Below are positions 34,847 to 46,483 of a stretch of 64,000 nt of DNA, piece by piece. The position numbers and the translations under genes are program-made. The stretch is from Rhododendron vialii (taxonomy: Eukaryota > Streptophyta > Magnoliopsida > Ericales > Ericaceae): the NCBI RefSeq assembly GCF_030253575.1, contig NC_080564.1:6368501-6432500 (forward strand). Direction: 5' to 3'. Numbering within the stretch: the first letter of the stretch is position 1; the number at the start of each line of letters is the position of its first letter. A model generated the notes under the pieces. The model saw only the letters and a list, made by a program, of their open reading frames with translations. It did no database searches and was not told the origin of the DNA.

Positions 34847-35219
34847 TATTAAAAAGGACAAATGGATCAATATAAAACAATTTTGGCTAATTCTACCAAT
34901 TGTTTGTTCAAAAAATTCTTGGTTTGATTGTCGATAAAATGAACATTGAAACCCCATTGAATTTATTGTCATTTTTCATACATAAAGAGAGTATTTTTTG
35001 TCATCATTAAAAAAAAGTCTCAGGGGGTGCAAGTGAATTTATTAATAAATACAGTACTATACTTTAAATTATTTAATCGGAACGCGAGAAGACAAATCTA
35101 AAAGCCGGATGGGATTGGTTCAAAATCCGCCGTTGGGAAACCCAGCCCATTGGAATTTCCAAACATTGGCCCCTGGTTTTCCCTCTCCTCCAACCCCCCA
35201 CTCTGTAGAAAAACCGACT

Positions 35220-35596
35220 GAGTCTCTCTCTCTCTCTCTTAACCCTAGCCTCTCTCTCCATTTTATACCCACCTCGTTCCATCCCTCCCCATCCATCACC
35301 TTCATCCACAGATGCCAAATTTCCCATCTTTCTTTTCCTCAAGTACAACTACCGTAACCTAGTACTACCTACCTTTCCAAGAACACACAAACAAGTGTAC
35401 CCTGTTCGTGTCCTTTACTCCTCATCCCAGAATTTCACAATTTTCCGATCTTTCTTCGCTACCCAGATCGTAATTTCCCACTTTTATAGAAAAGAATTGG
35501 ATTTCTTTATTTATACTCTGGATTGGGATTCCTCTGTTTCTTGAGGGAGTTCTTTATTAGTTTCTTTTTGGAGATTTGGGTTTTTGTTAAGATTGA
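35220..35596 (+). promoter_or_regulatory. Leader region of the plant cysteine oxidase gene, CT-rich
   Basis: A (TC)n run (about 35,222-35,240) and a pyrimidine-rich stretch to 35,330 lie 260-380 bp before the ATG, like the leaders of HIR, VDAC and IQD here. There is no long upstream frame with an obvious role. The transcription start is not determined. Confidence 0.45.
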
Positions 35597-38500
35597 ATGG
35601 GAATAGAGAAAACTGTGGCTACTCAAAAGGGAAAAGAGTGTTTGCAATTGTCAAGCGAGACGAATAGCAAGTCTTCGAAGAAGAACCGCCGCCGGCAGAG
35701 GAAGATGACGGCGATGCAGAGGCTGTATGATATATGTAATGAAGTATTTGGTGCGGGTAGGCATGGCATTGTTCCTCCCCCAGATGATATCCAACGGATT
35801 AAATCCGTGTTGGGTATGTGTTTTTTTTTTTTTGTTCAATTTGGTTTTTGGCTATTGCTCTGTTGTTTCAGTTCTAGATTTGCTTATTTGATCGGAACGG
35901 TTGAATTAGCCCAGTGGTAGGCACGGTGTACTTTCATTCATTTGACCGGGGTTCGAACATATCTGAATACAACTAACATTATTGACATTCGCCGAGAAAA
36001 AAAAGTTCATAAGTAAATTGCTTTAGGCATTGAACTATTTAGTAGGTCACAAATGACTATTTTAATTCTTTCCAAGAGTTATTCCAATGAACTAAACACG
36101 AATCGGGCTCTCGTTCCCCATGAATGGCGATTTGCGTTTACTTCAATTGGGTACGTCTCAAAAAGTTGACTAAGACGAATTGGTTTGTATGTCTTTTCGG
36201 CAATGACGATTATAAATCTCACGCAGGCGATTTTTGTGTGATTTTCTTTCATTCTCTTCGCTTTGTCCCATAGTGGAAATTGTTTCCATTTGACCCGTAG
36301 TACTTTGATTCTTGAAGCTTTTAGTACAAGCAATATGGTATATAGTGAGAGTAAGTACAATAAGCCCAATTTGACAGATTTGTCGAAACATTGAGGCCTT
36401 GTTTGTTGCCAGAGAAGCCACCAAACCGGTGCAGTAACATGTATACTTTTTTATAAAGTGTCAGCAAGTTGAAAAACGACTTTGATAAAAGTGATTTTGG
36501 CACGAATGCGTGGGCATGCCCTCATCTCGAAACACTCAAGTCTAAGGCAAATGGCCATCATGATACTTTCTATTTTTTCATTTTGGCTCAATGTACTAGT
36601 GGTCAATCATGCCTTTTAACTCCCTGCAATTGGAACTCGCGTTTTCGTTTCAATTCCTTTTGCATTCCGGTATATGTGGCTATCCCATATTATATTCCCT
36701 TTGGCTGTGACCATGGATGCAGTCGCGGGCATGCTCAAGTGCTTCTGTGCGTTTATGCTAATAAGGTTCTTTTGAGATTTTTGATAGGCCTAAGTTTGTG
36801 GGCAGTCGCGTAATGGTTGAGCCACCTTTGCGAGTGTGCATGTAGAAGTCTGGGGCAAATGATCCATAATTATACTGTTGTCGCTTAAAGCTTAGGTTAC
36901 TTAAATGTTGAACTAATCTCCCAAAAACTTTTGGAAATTTGGATCACTAAAAAATCTAGGAACAAAATTCTGGACACAACCGTGTTTGGAGTTGTCTGAT
37001 GTATGTGGGCCCATGTTCATTGTACTGCTCTTGATGCAATTTTGTTTTGAAGTTGTGTTCCTGGTATTGCTCTTTGCATTACAATAATTTTGTGTAACTA
37101 CAAGTTGTCTCCTGGAAGTTCTTTTTGGCTTTTTGAAGTTTTGGTCCTGTAGTTTGTTGACTCTTGTTTTGGGGGTTCTACATCTAATCACCCTTTCGTG
37201 TTTTTGTACTTTGTGCTAAAGAACTTGGTTGTTCTCTTGTGTAGATGGAATGACTGAAGTGGATGTTGGTCTGAGACCAAATATGCCATATTTCCGAAGG
37301 GCATCAACCGATCAACTTCCACAAATAACATACCTCCACATCCACGAATGTGACAAGTTCTCGGTAGGTACATTTGAGGTCATTTCTTTGTATTAGCACA
37401 GTCACCATGAGAAAAAAGCATTTGCCTGGGGAAAGTCCCACACTGGTAAGGGAGAGGGGTCCATTAATGGAGAGTGGGGAGGGGTATAGTCTAGTTATTG
37501 TGCAAAGTGAATGCACCCGTTAGATAGGATTAAGGGTAGAGTTGTACAAGTGGTTAAATATGTAAATCTAGAAACAAAACCATGAAACCCTCAGAATACT
37601 CGGTGTCCAATTTTGTTTGTACCTATGTTTCGGTGCAAATTCAGCTATTGGTCACTTGAATTTTCACATGATACAAAATATACAGGAACATCGGTACCGA
37701 CTAGAGACAAAATTAGGTACAGAAGATTTGAGCTCATCAAGAGATGCTATCACGTGACATTTCTTTTCAATTGGAGTAGTTGACCAGATATTGTGCAAAA
37801 CAATAAAAAATTATACTGCTTGAAATTCTGTACATCCCTATTGAAACAGTAATCTTCTGTTTCAAAATCCCCCTCCCTTAACTCAGTTATGTATCTTGCC
37901 TTGAAGGAGTCCTGACTACGTTGCATTGCAGATTGGGATCTTCTGCTTGCCACCAATGGGCATCATCCCGCTTCACAATCACCCGGGAATGACAGTATTC
38001 AGTAAACTTCTCTTTGGGACAATGCACAAAAAATCATTTGACTGGGCAGTTGATGTCGGTTCTGACTGTAAGTTTTCCCGTTCCTTGTACGTGTTTAAGT
38101 TTTCCCGTTCCTTGTTCGTTTTTGTCTTCAAACCTTCTTTTCTGATTGAGGTGATATAAACATCGCAAGTGGAAAATCCATGTGTTTGTCTCTGTTTGGT
38201 TTTGACGAAAAGCGACTGGCCTTTCCTGATTGCGGTCATAGAAACATCTCAAGTGGAAAATCCAATGGATTGTCTCTGTTTGATTTTGACTAAAGCGACT
38301 GGCCTGCTTGGTAACATTGTCAGTTTAAAAAAAAAGGTTTGGAAAGAACAGGAAATTAATTAAAGTATGTTTTGTTGAAGAGTTGTGCGGAATGGGAAAG
38401 GAAATTATGGAGAAGGGATCTTATCTCATTTGTGATAGAGTGCGAATTCTTTAACCGTTAGGATAGTCTCAACTACAATTTTCAGTGCCCCCCCACTCGA

Positions 38501-40130
38501 TGAATGGTGAAGATGATTCTCACTAAATTTAGCGTCGTAAAGACACAACTGAATAGAATGTTGTACGAGAGGTCATCAAACTACAAGGCGGCTTTGTTTC
38601 ACTTTTATGAAGCTTGAATGCAATAGCCTTTCCTTGGAATGCTCTTTTCAATGTGTCATCATTGACCAATTTCTATGAATGGTTATTCCATTCCTTCTTT
38701 AATCCTTCTGGAAAACCAAACTTCACCAAAATCATTATGTTAAATCCGTTGTTTTCATAGGCATCATTTCTGGGTTTTTTCCCTTCCACTCTCCTTTCCT
38801 ATTCGTGAGACAAACTTGACAGCTCACAGTAAGTCTTGTTTGTCAAATGCAGCCACGCCCCCTCCTGGATTGCGGTTGGCGAAGGTCAAGGTCGACTCGG
38901 ACTTCACGGCTCCTTGCGATACCTCTGTACTTTATCCAGCTGATGGGGGGAACATGCACTGCTTCACCGCGGTGACGGCTTGCGCTGTGCTGGATGTGTT
39001 GTGCCCACCTTACTCTGATCCTGATGGAAGGCACTGTGCCTACTACCTTGACTTTCCCTTTTCCAGTTTCCCAGGTACTTTGCATCATTCTTTTACTTGA
39101 CCTTTGGGCTTTGGCTCAATATAAACTTTGGTAAATAGGAATATTTTAGGCCATATCTCTTTTAAATCTAGACCGAGAAACTCGTGTTTCCAAAAATTCA
39201 AGATTCCAATGCAGTCTCAAAATTCCACACGATTACTATGCCTTGTAAGATGTTGGCTGAGGATTATATTGTTCTCTAGAACAAGAAAGAAAAGAGAGAG
39301 ACTATAGAAAGAAAGACCTAGCCTGTAGAGGCTGCTTAGATAATTTTTTTGAATACGATTGCAAGGAAAGCTAGTTGAGAAACCGGCCTCTGGGGGGTTG
39401 CTTACCTGGAAATTTTAATTTCATGTGATTTCCCAATTAAAATGCTTAATAGTTAATTCGATCACTTGTTCGTGGGATTCCATACCAGTTGGTTTTAGCT
39501 TGAGTACCACTTATTTTCATCACAAAGTATTTATGATGCGCAATCGTGGGTGCCCATCATCTTGTCTAAGGGAATATTGTATCCATGTTGACTTTCATCA
39601 TAAAAATTCACAACATTTAACACATGAATGGGTAGCAAAGAACCACACATGGCTTAACAACCACCACATATGGCTTCCCAAGAAGGTGTAATATTTTCAC
39701 CTTATATTTTGGTTGATGAACGAGCACGATGCATAGCATTTTCAAAATCACTCATTGCAGTGTCTCCCATCGTAACATTTGCTCATTGAGTTGAAATGTG
39801 TGTAGACTGCCTGACTCGGACACGTTATCAAGAAAATTCACCAAAAAGTATCTTAGTATTTTATGATTAAACACGTCATAAAGTGTGCGGGCACCTTAGA
39901 ACTTTCCGTAGTTGTGTATGGAAATGTGCCTTCCAAGGGGGGCAAGTCTTCCTTGTTCTTGGCATGAAATCCTGATTGCCCATTTCTTTACTTTTGAATA
40001 CTCAGTTGATGGAGCACCAGTGCCTGATGAGGAGAAAGAAAGCCATGCCTGGCTCCAAGAGAGAGATGATCTAGAGGACTTGACTGTAGTTGGAGCACCG
40101 TACAACGGCCCCAGGATTGTGGAGAGGTGA
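35597..40130 (+). CDS. PCO: Plant cysteine oxidase (PCO), 2-oxoacid-independent thiol dioxygenase
   Basis: Five exons: 35597-35813, 37245-37363, 37932-38067, 38853-39074 and 40006-40130, giving 272 residues. A basic N-terminus ([11 protein letters not shown]) precedes the cupin core. Iron ligands are visible: PLHNHPGM gives His127 and His129, and [12 protein letters not shown] gives His193. The 66-residue spacing from first to third histidine equals that of Arabidopsis PCO4 (98/164, from memory). Also present are [14 protein letters not shown] and the C-terminal [13 protein letters not shown]. PCOs use O2 to oxidise N-terminal cysteine of ERF-VII, VRN2 and ZPR2, feeding them to the Arg/N-degron pathway, so they are oxygen sensors. 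The Lys/Arg-rich N-terminal extension fits the PCO1/PCO2 clade, the hypoxia-induced members in Arabidopsis. Intron 1 carries a SINE-like segment and a small foldback. Confidence 0.93.
35896..36004 (+). mobile_element. tRNA-derived SINE in PCO intron 1
   Basis: A-box TTAGCCCAGTGGTAGG and B-box GGGGTTCGAACAT are about 40 bp apart, followed by a short unrelated body and an A-rich end (GAGAAAAAAAAG). This is the composition of a plant tRNA-derived SINE in sense orientation to the gene. Confidence 0.55.
36968..37064. mobile_element. Small foldback (GGACACAAC family) in PCO intron 1
   Basis: GGACACAACCGTGTTTGGAG at the left and GAAGTTGTGTTCCTGG at the right are inverted relatives. The internal phrase TTGATGCAATTTTG recurs in the element at 41,376-41,475. 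Confidence 0.45.
38136..38306. repeat. Tandem duplication, about 85 bp x 2, in PCO intron 3
   Basis: Adjacent units (about 38,136-38,220 and 38,222-38,306) share CAAGTGGAAAATCCA, TTGTCTCTGTTTG and AGCGACTGGCCT. Just upstream is a shorter tandem (AGTTTTCCCGTTCCTTGT, x2, from about 38,070). Confidence 0.75.
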
Positions 40131-41375
40131 TACAAAATCAGTGGGGAAAATGTATTTGTTTCCCAAAAAGAAAATGTTTTCCACTGGGGTTTTTTTTTTT
40201 CACCTACCATGTGTCTATTTAACGACCCGGAAATTTTTCAAAGAATAAAGGGGTCTGTTATATAACATACCAACATAGAAGGTGAAAAAATTCATCGCAA
40301 TGTTTCAGTAGCGGTTCATAGCAGTTTCTCATGAAAAACTTTATACCATCTTTCATCCCCACTTATTAGCATAAGAATTTGGTTCCTTGTAAGCTTTTTT
40401 TCCCTGTTCGACGGTTGTATGTAAATAATCTGATAGAATGAACAGAAAAAAGTGACGAGCACTATAAAGCACGGGCGCTTGTAGAGACGTGTCGTATTCT
40501 TCAAGTATGTACTCTATATTCTTATTGGTTATCATACTAGTGAATACGCATTCGATTGTACGTTCAAAATGTATTCCTGTTGGATTTTTTCTCCTTCCTA
40601 TTTAAGCCTATCTCAGTCTGAGTTTTTGGTACTGACCTGCTACGAACCTTTTGTATGACATAGCAAAATTAGAAATGAGGTTCCTAAACAAGTGTCTAGT
40701 TCCTAATATTTTTATTTTTTCGTCAAGAATTGGAAAGATTCTCGCTATTCTTGAATTTCTGCATAATTTGCGTAATTGCATTCATCAATGAATGTATTCT
40801 AGTTGCATCCATCACTCTTTCTTTGATTCTGGATTCTTGTGCAGCTATGTAGAATACGTTATCTCGTATTCTTATAGTACATGCTTCTAGTGGCATGTGG
40901 CGCCAGATTCTCTGTGCTGAAAATCCCTGTTCTTTTTATCTTTCTTTTTTTTGTTTCAGATTCGTGTCAATTTTTTTGGTTAATTAACCATCCATCTTGA
41001 CAAACGAAGTTTAAAAAGTAAAAAAAAAAATTATACCAAAAGTCTCAAAGTTTAACTAGAGGTGAAAAAGTTTTGAAAGAGAGTTTTTTTCAATGCCTTC
41101 GGTATTTTAGAATCGTCTAATATGGACCTTTGCAACTTCATTTCGTACTTTTACTAATATTTCGATTGATTAATCTAAAAAAAATGGCGAAAGGCCGAAT
41201 AAAAAATCTCTAAACATAAATAATATGTACTCTCTTCAAAGGAAATTTTAATTTTGTCCGAACACACCCTTCAAAGGAAGTTTTTATTTGGATGTAGTGA
41301 GCGCCAGATATGAGAGTCAACTGCGGTCATTGACGCCCATTATTTAGTAGGAAAAGTCTAGGGACGCACTTTCTT
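40131..41375. other. Intergenic DNA downstream of PCO
   Basis: No gene recognised. AT-rich, with the PCO 3' UTR at its left edge. Confidence 0.35.
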
Positions 41376-41475
41376 CCGAACACAACTTTGGAATTGTTAG
41401 ATGTGTCTGAGTTCATGTGTATCAAACGGCTTTGGATGCAATTGTATTTGGAATTGTGCTTTAAAGTTGTGTTCG
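41376..41475. mobile_element. Small foldback (GAACACAAC family)
   Basis: CCGAACACAACTTTGGAATT at the left and the complement of AAAGTTGTGTTCG at the right. It is related to the copy in PCO intron 1. Confidence 0.5.
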
Positions 41476-41956
41476 TATTATTTCACTTTCTAGTATGGTA
41501 GAAAAGCTGTCAAATTGTCTTTGGGTTGCTTAAGTAGATGGTATCCTGTGACATGCGCTGTGTTAAGATTATCAATGAAACTTCTAGACAAACGTAACAA
41601 AACGTTTGACTGGAACTAGCAAAAATTTGTAAGTCTCATGAATTATCTACAAATCAGAACTTATAAACCGGGACGGCTCCAGTATTTTAATTCAGCATGT
41701 TGGGACCTCTAATTCATTGTTTGGTTGCACAAAATGGGATGGTATTAGGATGGACATGGGATTATCAATCCTCCCAATTCATGGGATTAACAATACCACC
41801 ATTACTAATCATTTCCCAAACTTTGGCGGCAAAATGACCTCCTTGCCCATACTTCCTTCATCGATCAATTCTTCATTGATATCCACAAGGGCAATATTGG
41901 AACTTCATTATTCCAATCATATCCTATGTGTGCAAAACAAACATGATATTTCTAAT

Positions 41957-42015
41957 TCCATCTCCTTACGAATCCCACCATAATTCCATCTCCTTACGAA
42001 TCCCACCATATCTAA
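41957..42015. repeat. Tandem duplication, 28 bp x 2
   Basis: Unit containing CCATCTCCTTACGAATCCCA, repeated immediately without change. Confidence 0.8.
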
Positions 42016-42134
42016 CACAGTTATCAAATGAGGCCCAAAATTAAAAACCTATATTAGTAGTAATTGGCAAGGAGTGTGTAGAAGTATATATTTTCCACCT
42101 CTCCGACAAATAAACACAGCATAAAAACTATCAG

Positions 42135-42490
42135 AAATGATACGCCCACCGCACACCCTATGGGGCCCACTTTGGGTCACACATGGATGATTCGAACCGT
42201 TCAATAATTTAAAAAAAAATGAGTGGGCTTGTGAAAAATTAGCTCAATCTGATATGTGTAAGTGCTCGATCCTATCTTCCCATTTTTTAAAAATTGGAAA
42301 GATTGGACTTTCTGATTTTTCAAAAATGAAAAGATTGGATCGAGTACATACACATATCGGATTGAGCTATTTTTCACGGGCCCATTCAGGTATTTAAAAA
42401 ATTATTGAACCACTCGGATCATCCGTGCGGGCCGTAGTGGGCCCCACACAGCGTGCAATGGCCAAATGGTGCGGCAGGCATATCATTTTT
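42135..42490. mobile_element. Foldback MITE
   Basis: Ends AAATGATACGCCCACCGCAC and GGCAGGCATATCATTT are inverted, and the arms stay complementary through GGGCCCAC and CAATCTGATATGTG. Same layout as the element at 27,416-27,788. Non-coding. Confidence 0.7.
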
Positions 42491-42586
42491 GTTAAACTAT
42501 TTATTCATCTATCACGGGTATCCATTTACCGAAAAGGGCAAAAAAATAACTAGTGAAAAAAATTCTGTTATTAATTTGGTGTTCTC

Positions 42587-42652
42587 TTAGGTTGAGCAGT
42601 CTCCGTCCCATTAAAATGTTTAGGTTGAGCAGTCTCCGTCCCATTAATATGT
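42587..42652. repeat. Tandem duplication, about 33 bp x 2
   Basis: Unit TTAGGTTGAGCAGTCTCCGT plus CCCATTAA, repeated once with one base difference. Confidence 0.75.
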
Positions 42653-42916
42653 ATTTCTTGTGGGAATTGATAATATCAAAATCTTTTTTTTATTTTTATG
42701 TCAATACTCAAGGTGTACCTTTTATTGTATGACTTAATCATGTTTTCGTTTGATAATGGATTTAATATCTAAAAGAATCCACAAACAACCAATTTGGATG
42801 CTTTCATAGTTGACATTCTCTAGGCTATCAAGAGAAATTGTTCCTTCCTCTTGCAGCCACCCCACAGCTATTGTGATTGATAAAAATTGCGGTGCCCATA
42901 ATTTTTGCGAAAAAGA

Positions 42917-43321
42917 TATTTGCACCGACGGTTTCCGCAGGGAAACAGTACCGACGGCCACCGTCGCGCGTGGCCGTCTCTGGCCACCGGACGGCCGATT
43001 CGAGCCGTCCAAAAAATTTAAAAAAAAAAACCGAGGGGGCCTTGCGCGGGAATCAATGGCATCCGATGTGTGTAGGGTGCTTGATCTGAACACTCTTTTT
43101 TCGTGTATATATGTATTAAAAAATTTATAAAAAAAACCGAGGGAGCCTGCGCGGGAATCAATGGCATCCGATGTGTGTAGGGTATTTGATCTGAACACTC
43201 TTTTTTCGTGTATATATGTATTAGGCCCCTCGGGTTTTTTTTAAAAAATTTTTGGACAGCTCGGATCGGCCGTCCGGTGGCCGTCGGTACGGTTTTCCTA
43301 CGAAAACCGTCGGTGCAAATA
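42917..43321. mobile_element. MITE with GCACCGACGG ends and an internal tandem duplication
   Basis: The left end TTTGCACCGACGGTTT and right end AAACCGTCGGTGCAAA are inverted, and the homology continues through CCGTACCGACGGCC and CCGGACGGCCGA. Internally a unit of about 105 bp (with GGCATCCGATGTGTGTAGGG) occurs twice in tandem, at about 43,031-43,120 and 43,137-43,225. The core is homologous to the centre of the Mutator-type MITE at 1,666-2,102. Confidence 0.7.
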
Positions 43322-43394
43322 GTAGTACTCTAATTTTTGTGTTCATTTAGTAGATATGTGGTATGTTGTGATTGATGTGGAACATTATTTCAAA

Positions 43395-43515
43395 AGCACT
43401 AATTAATAACCTATCAGTCTATGAAAGGTCACCGCACAAGGTTTCGAATCTACAATAGAGCAAATCCTTAAATTCCAAGCCTTGATCATTAGGCCAACCG
43501 CTTGAGTTAATTCAT
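43395..43515 (-). mobile_element. tRNA-derived SINE head
   Basis: On the minus strand an A-box (GGTTGGCCTAATGATCAAGG) is followed by a B-box (TAGATTCGAAACC), in the spacing of plant SINE heads. Tail and target duplication not resolved. Confidence 0.5.
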
Positions 43516-43929
43516 CACTTTCAGTTTCAGTGTTATCATGAAGCTCTTTCTTCTTCTTTTTTGAAACAAAATACAATTTGACAGTGTCCCAACCCCTCCT
43601 CGAATCCCATGTACCTAAGAATGCATGTACCAGTTTTCTCGTTCATTTTCGGCCATTAGATCAAACAAAAATCTAGAGAGATATGAGAAGATTCTGACAT
43701 GATTTAAATAAACTGGAAAATGTATTTTTGGGCACATAGGATTCCTGATCAAGTTAGGATATTTCCGACAGCACTAACTCAACATGCATGTTGCTTAGCT
43801 GGAGGAATGAATTATTATTGTCTTCTAATTTATCTAATGGCTTAGCTATAGTGTCGAATTCAGGTGATAGCAAGGGGGGAACCTTTCTCTCTCTATATGA
43901 TGCAATTCCTCATTCATTTATTCATTTAT

Positions 43930-44130
43930 TTTTACCCGGATGTTCCGGTTAGCTTGCGCACACCTCGACTAATTCCGGGATCCTAAAACTAACGGCTCTA
44001 CAAATTTAGTGTGGCCTCAAGTTTAGGAATGCTTCGCCTTCACTAGATTCGAATTCGCGACCTCTTAAGAAGCAAGCCCTTTGATTGTTTTAATTCTCAT
44101 ATCCGCTCGGCCAAACCCATTCGCGTTTCC
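43930..44130 (-). mobile_element. Au-like SINE
   Basis: On the minus strand: A-box TTTGGCCGAGCGGATA, B-box CGCGAATTCGAATCTAG, and a 3' body with TCGAGGTGTGCGCAAGCTAA. The last phrase resembles the conserved 3' part of plant Au SINEs, from memory. The end is ATTTATT/AATAAA-rich. Confidence 0.6.
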
Positions 44131-44463
44131 TTCTTTTATTTGTTTGGTTGGAACTTTATTCTAAATGCAATTGACCTTATGTTTTTGGTGGAGGTTGTAA
44201 CATGGCTGGAAAACCTTCATATTTTCTATAATCAGAGCAGCTAAATAGTGCCTAAAATCCATACAATTAAACCATTTGTTATTTCCACTTTCTCCGCTTC
44301 TGTTGTTCTGTCACGATCCTAACCAACAAATACCAATATTGTTGATTTTTAAGTGCATTCGCATTTGTTCTCTCTTAACATATCATAACGGAGTTAGTAG
44401 TCGATTCCTATTTTTTAACTTAGGAGTGAAAACGAAAGTACGTAGTACTTAGTTAGCAGTAAG

Positions 44464-45077
44464 TAGGGCTGTTACTCGAAACCGGAAAAACCGGACCGGA
44501 CTGAATTTTTTAAACCGGTTGAATAATTTCGATTCGGTTCCGGTTTATAAAATTTTATAAACCGGAAAAATAATTTCGATCCGGTTTATGTGTTTTAAAA
44601 ACCGGTTGAAACCGGACCGGTTATATATATGTATAATATATACATATATATATAAAAGCATAGGGGAGGGGTTGAATTATGGGTTTTTGGTTGATATTTT
44701 GTGGTGTATATTGGTCTAATAAATATATTTATTATATAAAAACTATTTTTATGGGCTTAATTATGTTTTTACGGGGTTTTTTTTTTAATGTATTGGGCTC
44801 AAAATTGATATTTTTTTGTTGGGTCCAAAAAAAATGGTTGAATTATAGATTTTTGGTTGATATTTTATGTGTTGAATTGTGAATTTTTTGATGTGTTGGG
44901 CCAAAAATATAGCTAATGAATGAAAACCGGCTAAACCGGACTGAAACCGGATAAATCGGTCGAAACCGGACCGGTTTATCTCAACTGGTTCCGGTTTCTA
45001 AAAATCTCAAACCGGATAACCGGTTTCGACCAAAAAATACACCCAAACCGGTCGAAACCGGACCGGTATCACCCCTA
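44464..45077. mobile_element. hAT-like non-autonomous element, ACCGG family (copy 1)
   Basis: Perfect 8-bp flanking repeats GCAGTAAG (44,456-44,463 and 45,078-45,085). Ends TAGGGCTGTTAC and GTATCACCCCTA. Both flanks are dense in AAACCGG, GAAACCGGACCGG and AACCGGTT. The core has (TA)n and ATGGGTTTTTGGTTGATATT. A near-full-length sister lies at 61,508-62,118. 614 bp, no transposase. Confidence 0.88.
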
Positions 45078-45639
45078 GCAGTAAGAGATGTTGCACGCCA
45101 CGACAATTCGATCTCTTATTTAGCCCCAAAATGCTACTTACAGCTGAAATCTGGGAGTAATATGTGAGGTTAATAATACCCTGTAGTTTAGTCTACGATT
45201 GTTTGACTTTAGAGCTTGTTTTTAATGATATAAGGTATATTGTGGTCGGTGTAAAATATTGCTCCAAGAACATTCAATGACCTCTCAAGCTATCAAAGGT
45301 TGGCCCACTGCTATCGAGCCTAACTTTTCAATAATTTACAGCAACTTAGGTCCTTGTTTTACATAACTTTTCAATTAATGTAGTCATAATCTATTGACCC
45401 TACAGGCAGTGTTATGTAAAACAAGCCCTAAAAATTATTTACAGTGGCAGGCAATTGTTTATAAGGAGAGAATTTAGTCATTTGACCGCTTTAAAATCTC
45501 CAGAACCCTGCTTTAATAACACCTTTATTTATTAGTAGAACTGGATTATTTTTTCACTCTTCTTCCAAACTCTAAAAATGCTGTCACATTCGGCCCTTTC
45601 TTCAAAAAAAAAAAAAAAAATCCCACTTCCATTAATATA

Positions 45640-45880
45640 CTCCCTCCGTCCCATAAAGTTTGGCACTTTCACTATTCTAATCCTATGAAAAAATTAACTA
45701 CAGTATATCTTTTAATCCGTAATGTTTTTTATAAGCAATATGGATCTATTTGATAGATTTTAATTTGTTCTATTAAACAAAATTAAAAAATTAGGCTAAA
45801 ATATTATGGATTGAAAGATACCTACAATTTAAAATGGTCACGTATTCCTAAAAATGTCAAACTTTATATGACGAAGGGAG
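45640..45880. mobile_element. Stowaway-type MITE
   Basis: Ends CTCCCTCCGTCCCATAAAGT and the complement ACTTTATATGACGAAGGGAG. TA at the left, TT at the right. Contains the internal phrase AATATGGATCTATTTGATAGA shared with other Stowaway-type copies here. Confidence 0.75.
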
Positions 45881-46022
45881 TTTATTTTTTGAGAGTGATT
45901 ATCGCATTCTCTTTAACTTTTGAGGGGTATGAAAACCAATAAAATTGGGAAGAGCGAAATTCAATTTTTTTACTATAAATCCTCCCATTGCTACAAGAAT
46001 CTCCAAACATTTCCATTGAGTA

Positions 46023-46257
46023 GTTCCCATTCCGTTTTCTTTTTAAACTTTTTTTTTTAAAAAGAAGATAATTTTAAATTTAAATATAATGAAAATGAAA
46101 AATATTTTTTTAATTTTATTTGTACAGTTTAAAAGATCTCAATGAGATCTATTAAATAAGATACATATTGATAGAAAATTATTTAAGTAAATACATAATT
46201 TTTGAATTTGAAATTACTCTTATCTTACCTTTTTTTTTTAAAAACCGGAACGGGGAC
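46023..46257. mobile_element. Tourist-like MITE copy (GTCCCCGTTCCG end)
   Basis: Ends GTTCCCATTCCG and the complement of CGGAACGGGGAC. The internal palindrome AAAAGATCTCAATGAGATCT and GAAAAATATTTTTTTAATTT are shared with 33,775-34,020. Confidence 0.6.
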
Positions 46258-46478
46258 TCTCGTCGATGTGGAAGGTGGACCGGTCAAACGGCGTCGTAAC
46301 CAAGGCGCGAGTTAAAAAATGAAAAAAAAATTCTATTAATCGCTAGATTCAAAATTTGCCCTTTTTTTGGGTGGCAAACTTTTAAATTTATTTGAATTCT
46401 CTCTTCTGAGGTGTCCTCCCCAAGTCCCAAACTTTACCAAAAGCGACTGGATACCTGCATACACATTAAACACTCCCA

Positions 46479-46483
<5 letters not shown>

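Larger units (their letters stand above)
34110..35045. mobile_element. Long-TIR element interrupted by nested MITEs
   Basis: The outer arms (about 34,110-34,225 and 34,930-35,045) are inverted copies: the left has ACACCCCCTGAG and TATGAAAAATGATAATAAA, the right their complements. The space between them is largely taken up by a Stowaway-type MITE (34,481-34,846), itself interrupted. Arm length suggests a Mutator-type MITE. The target duplication is unclear. Confidence 0.6.

Noticed and set aside
36469-36813. 114-codon frame in PCO intron 1
   Set aside because: Inside a clear intron, with no recognisable domain and amino-acid use typical of chance frames.
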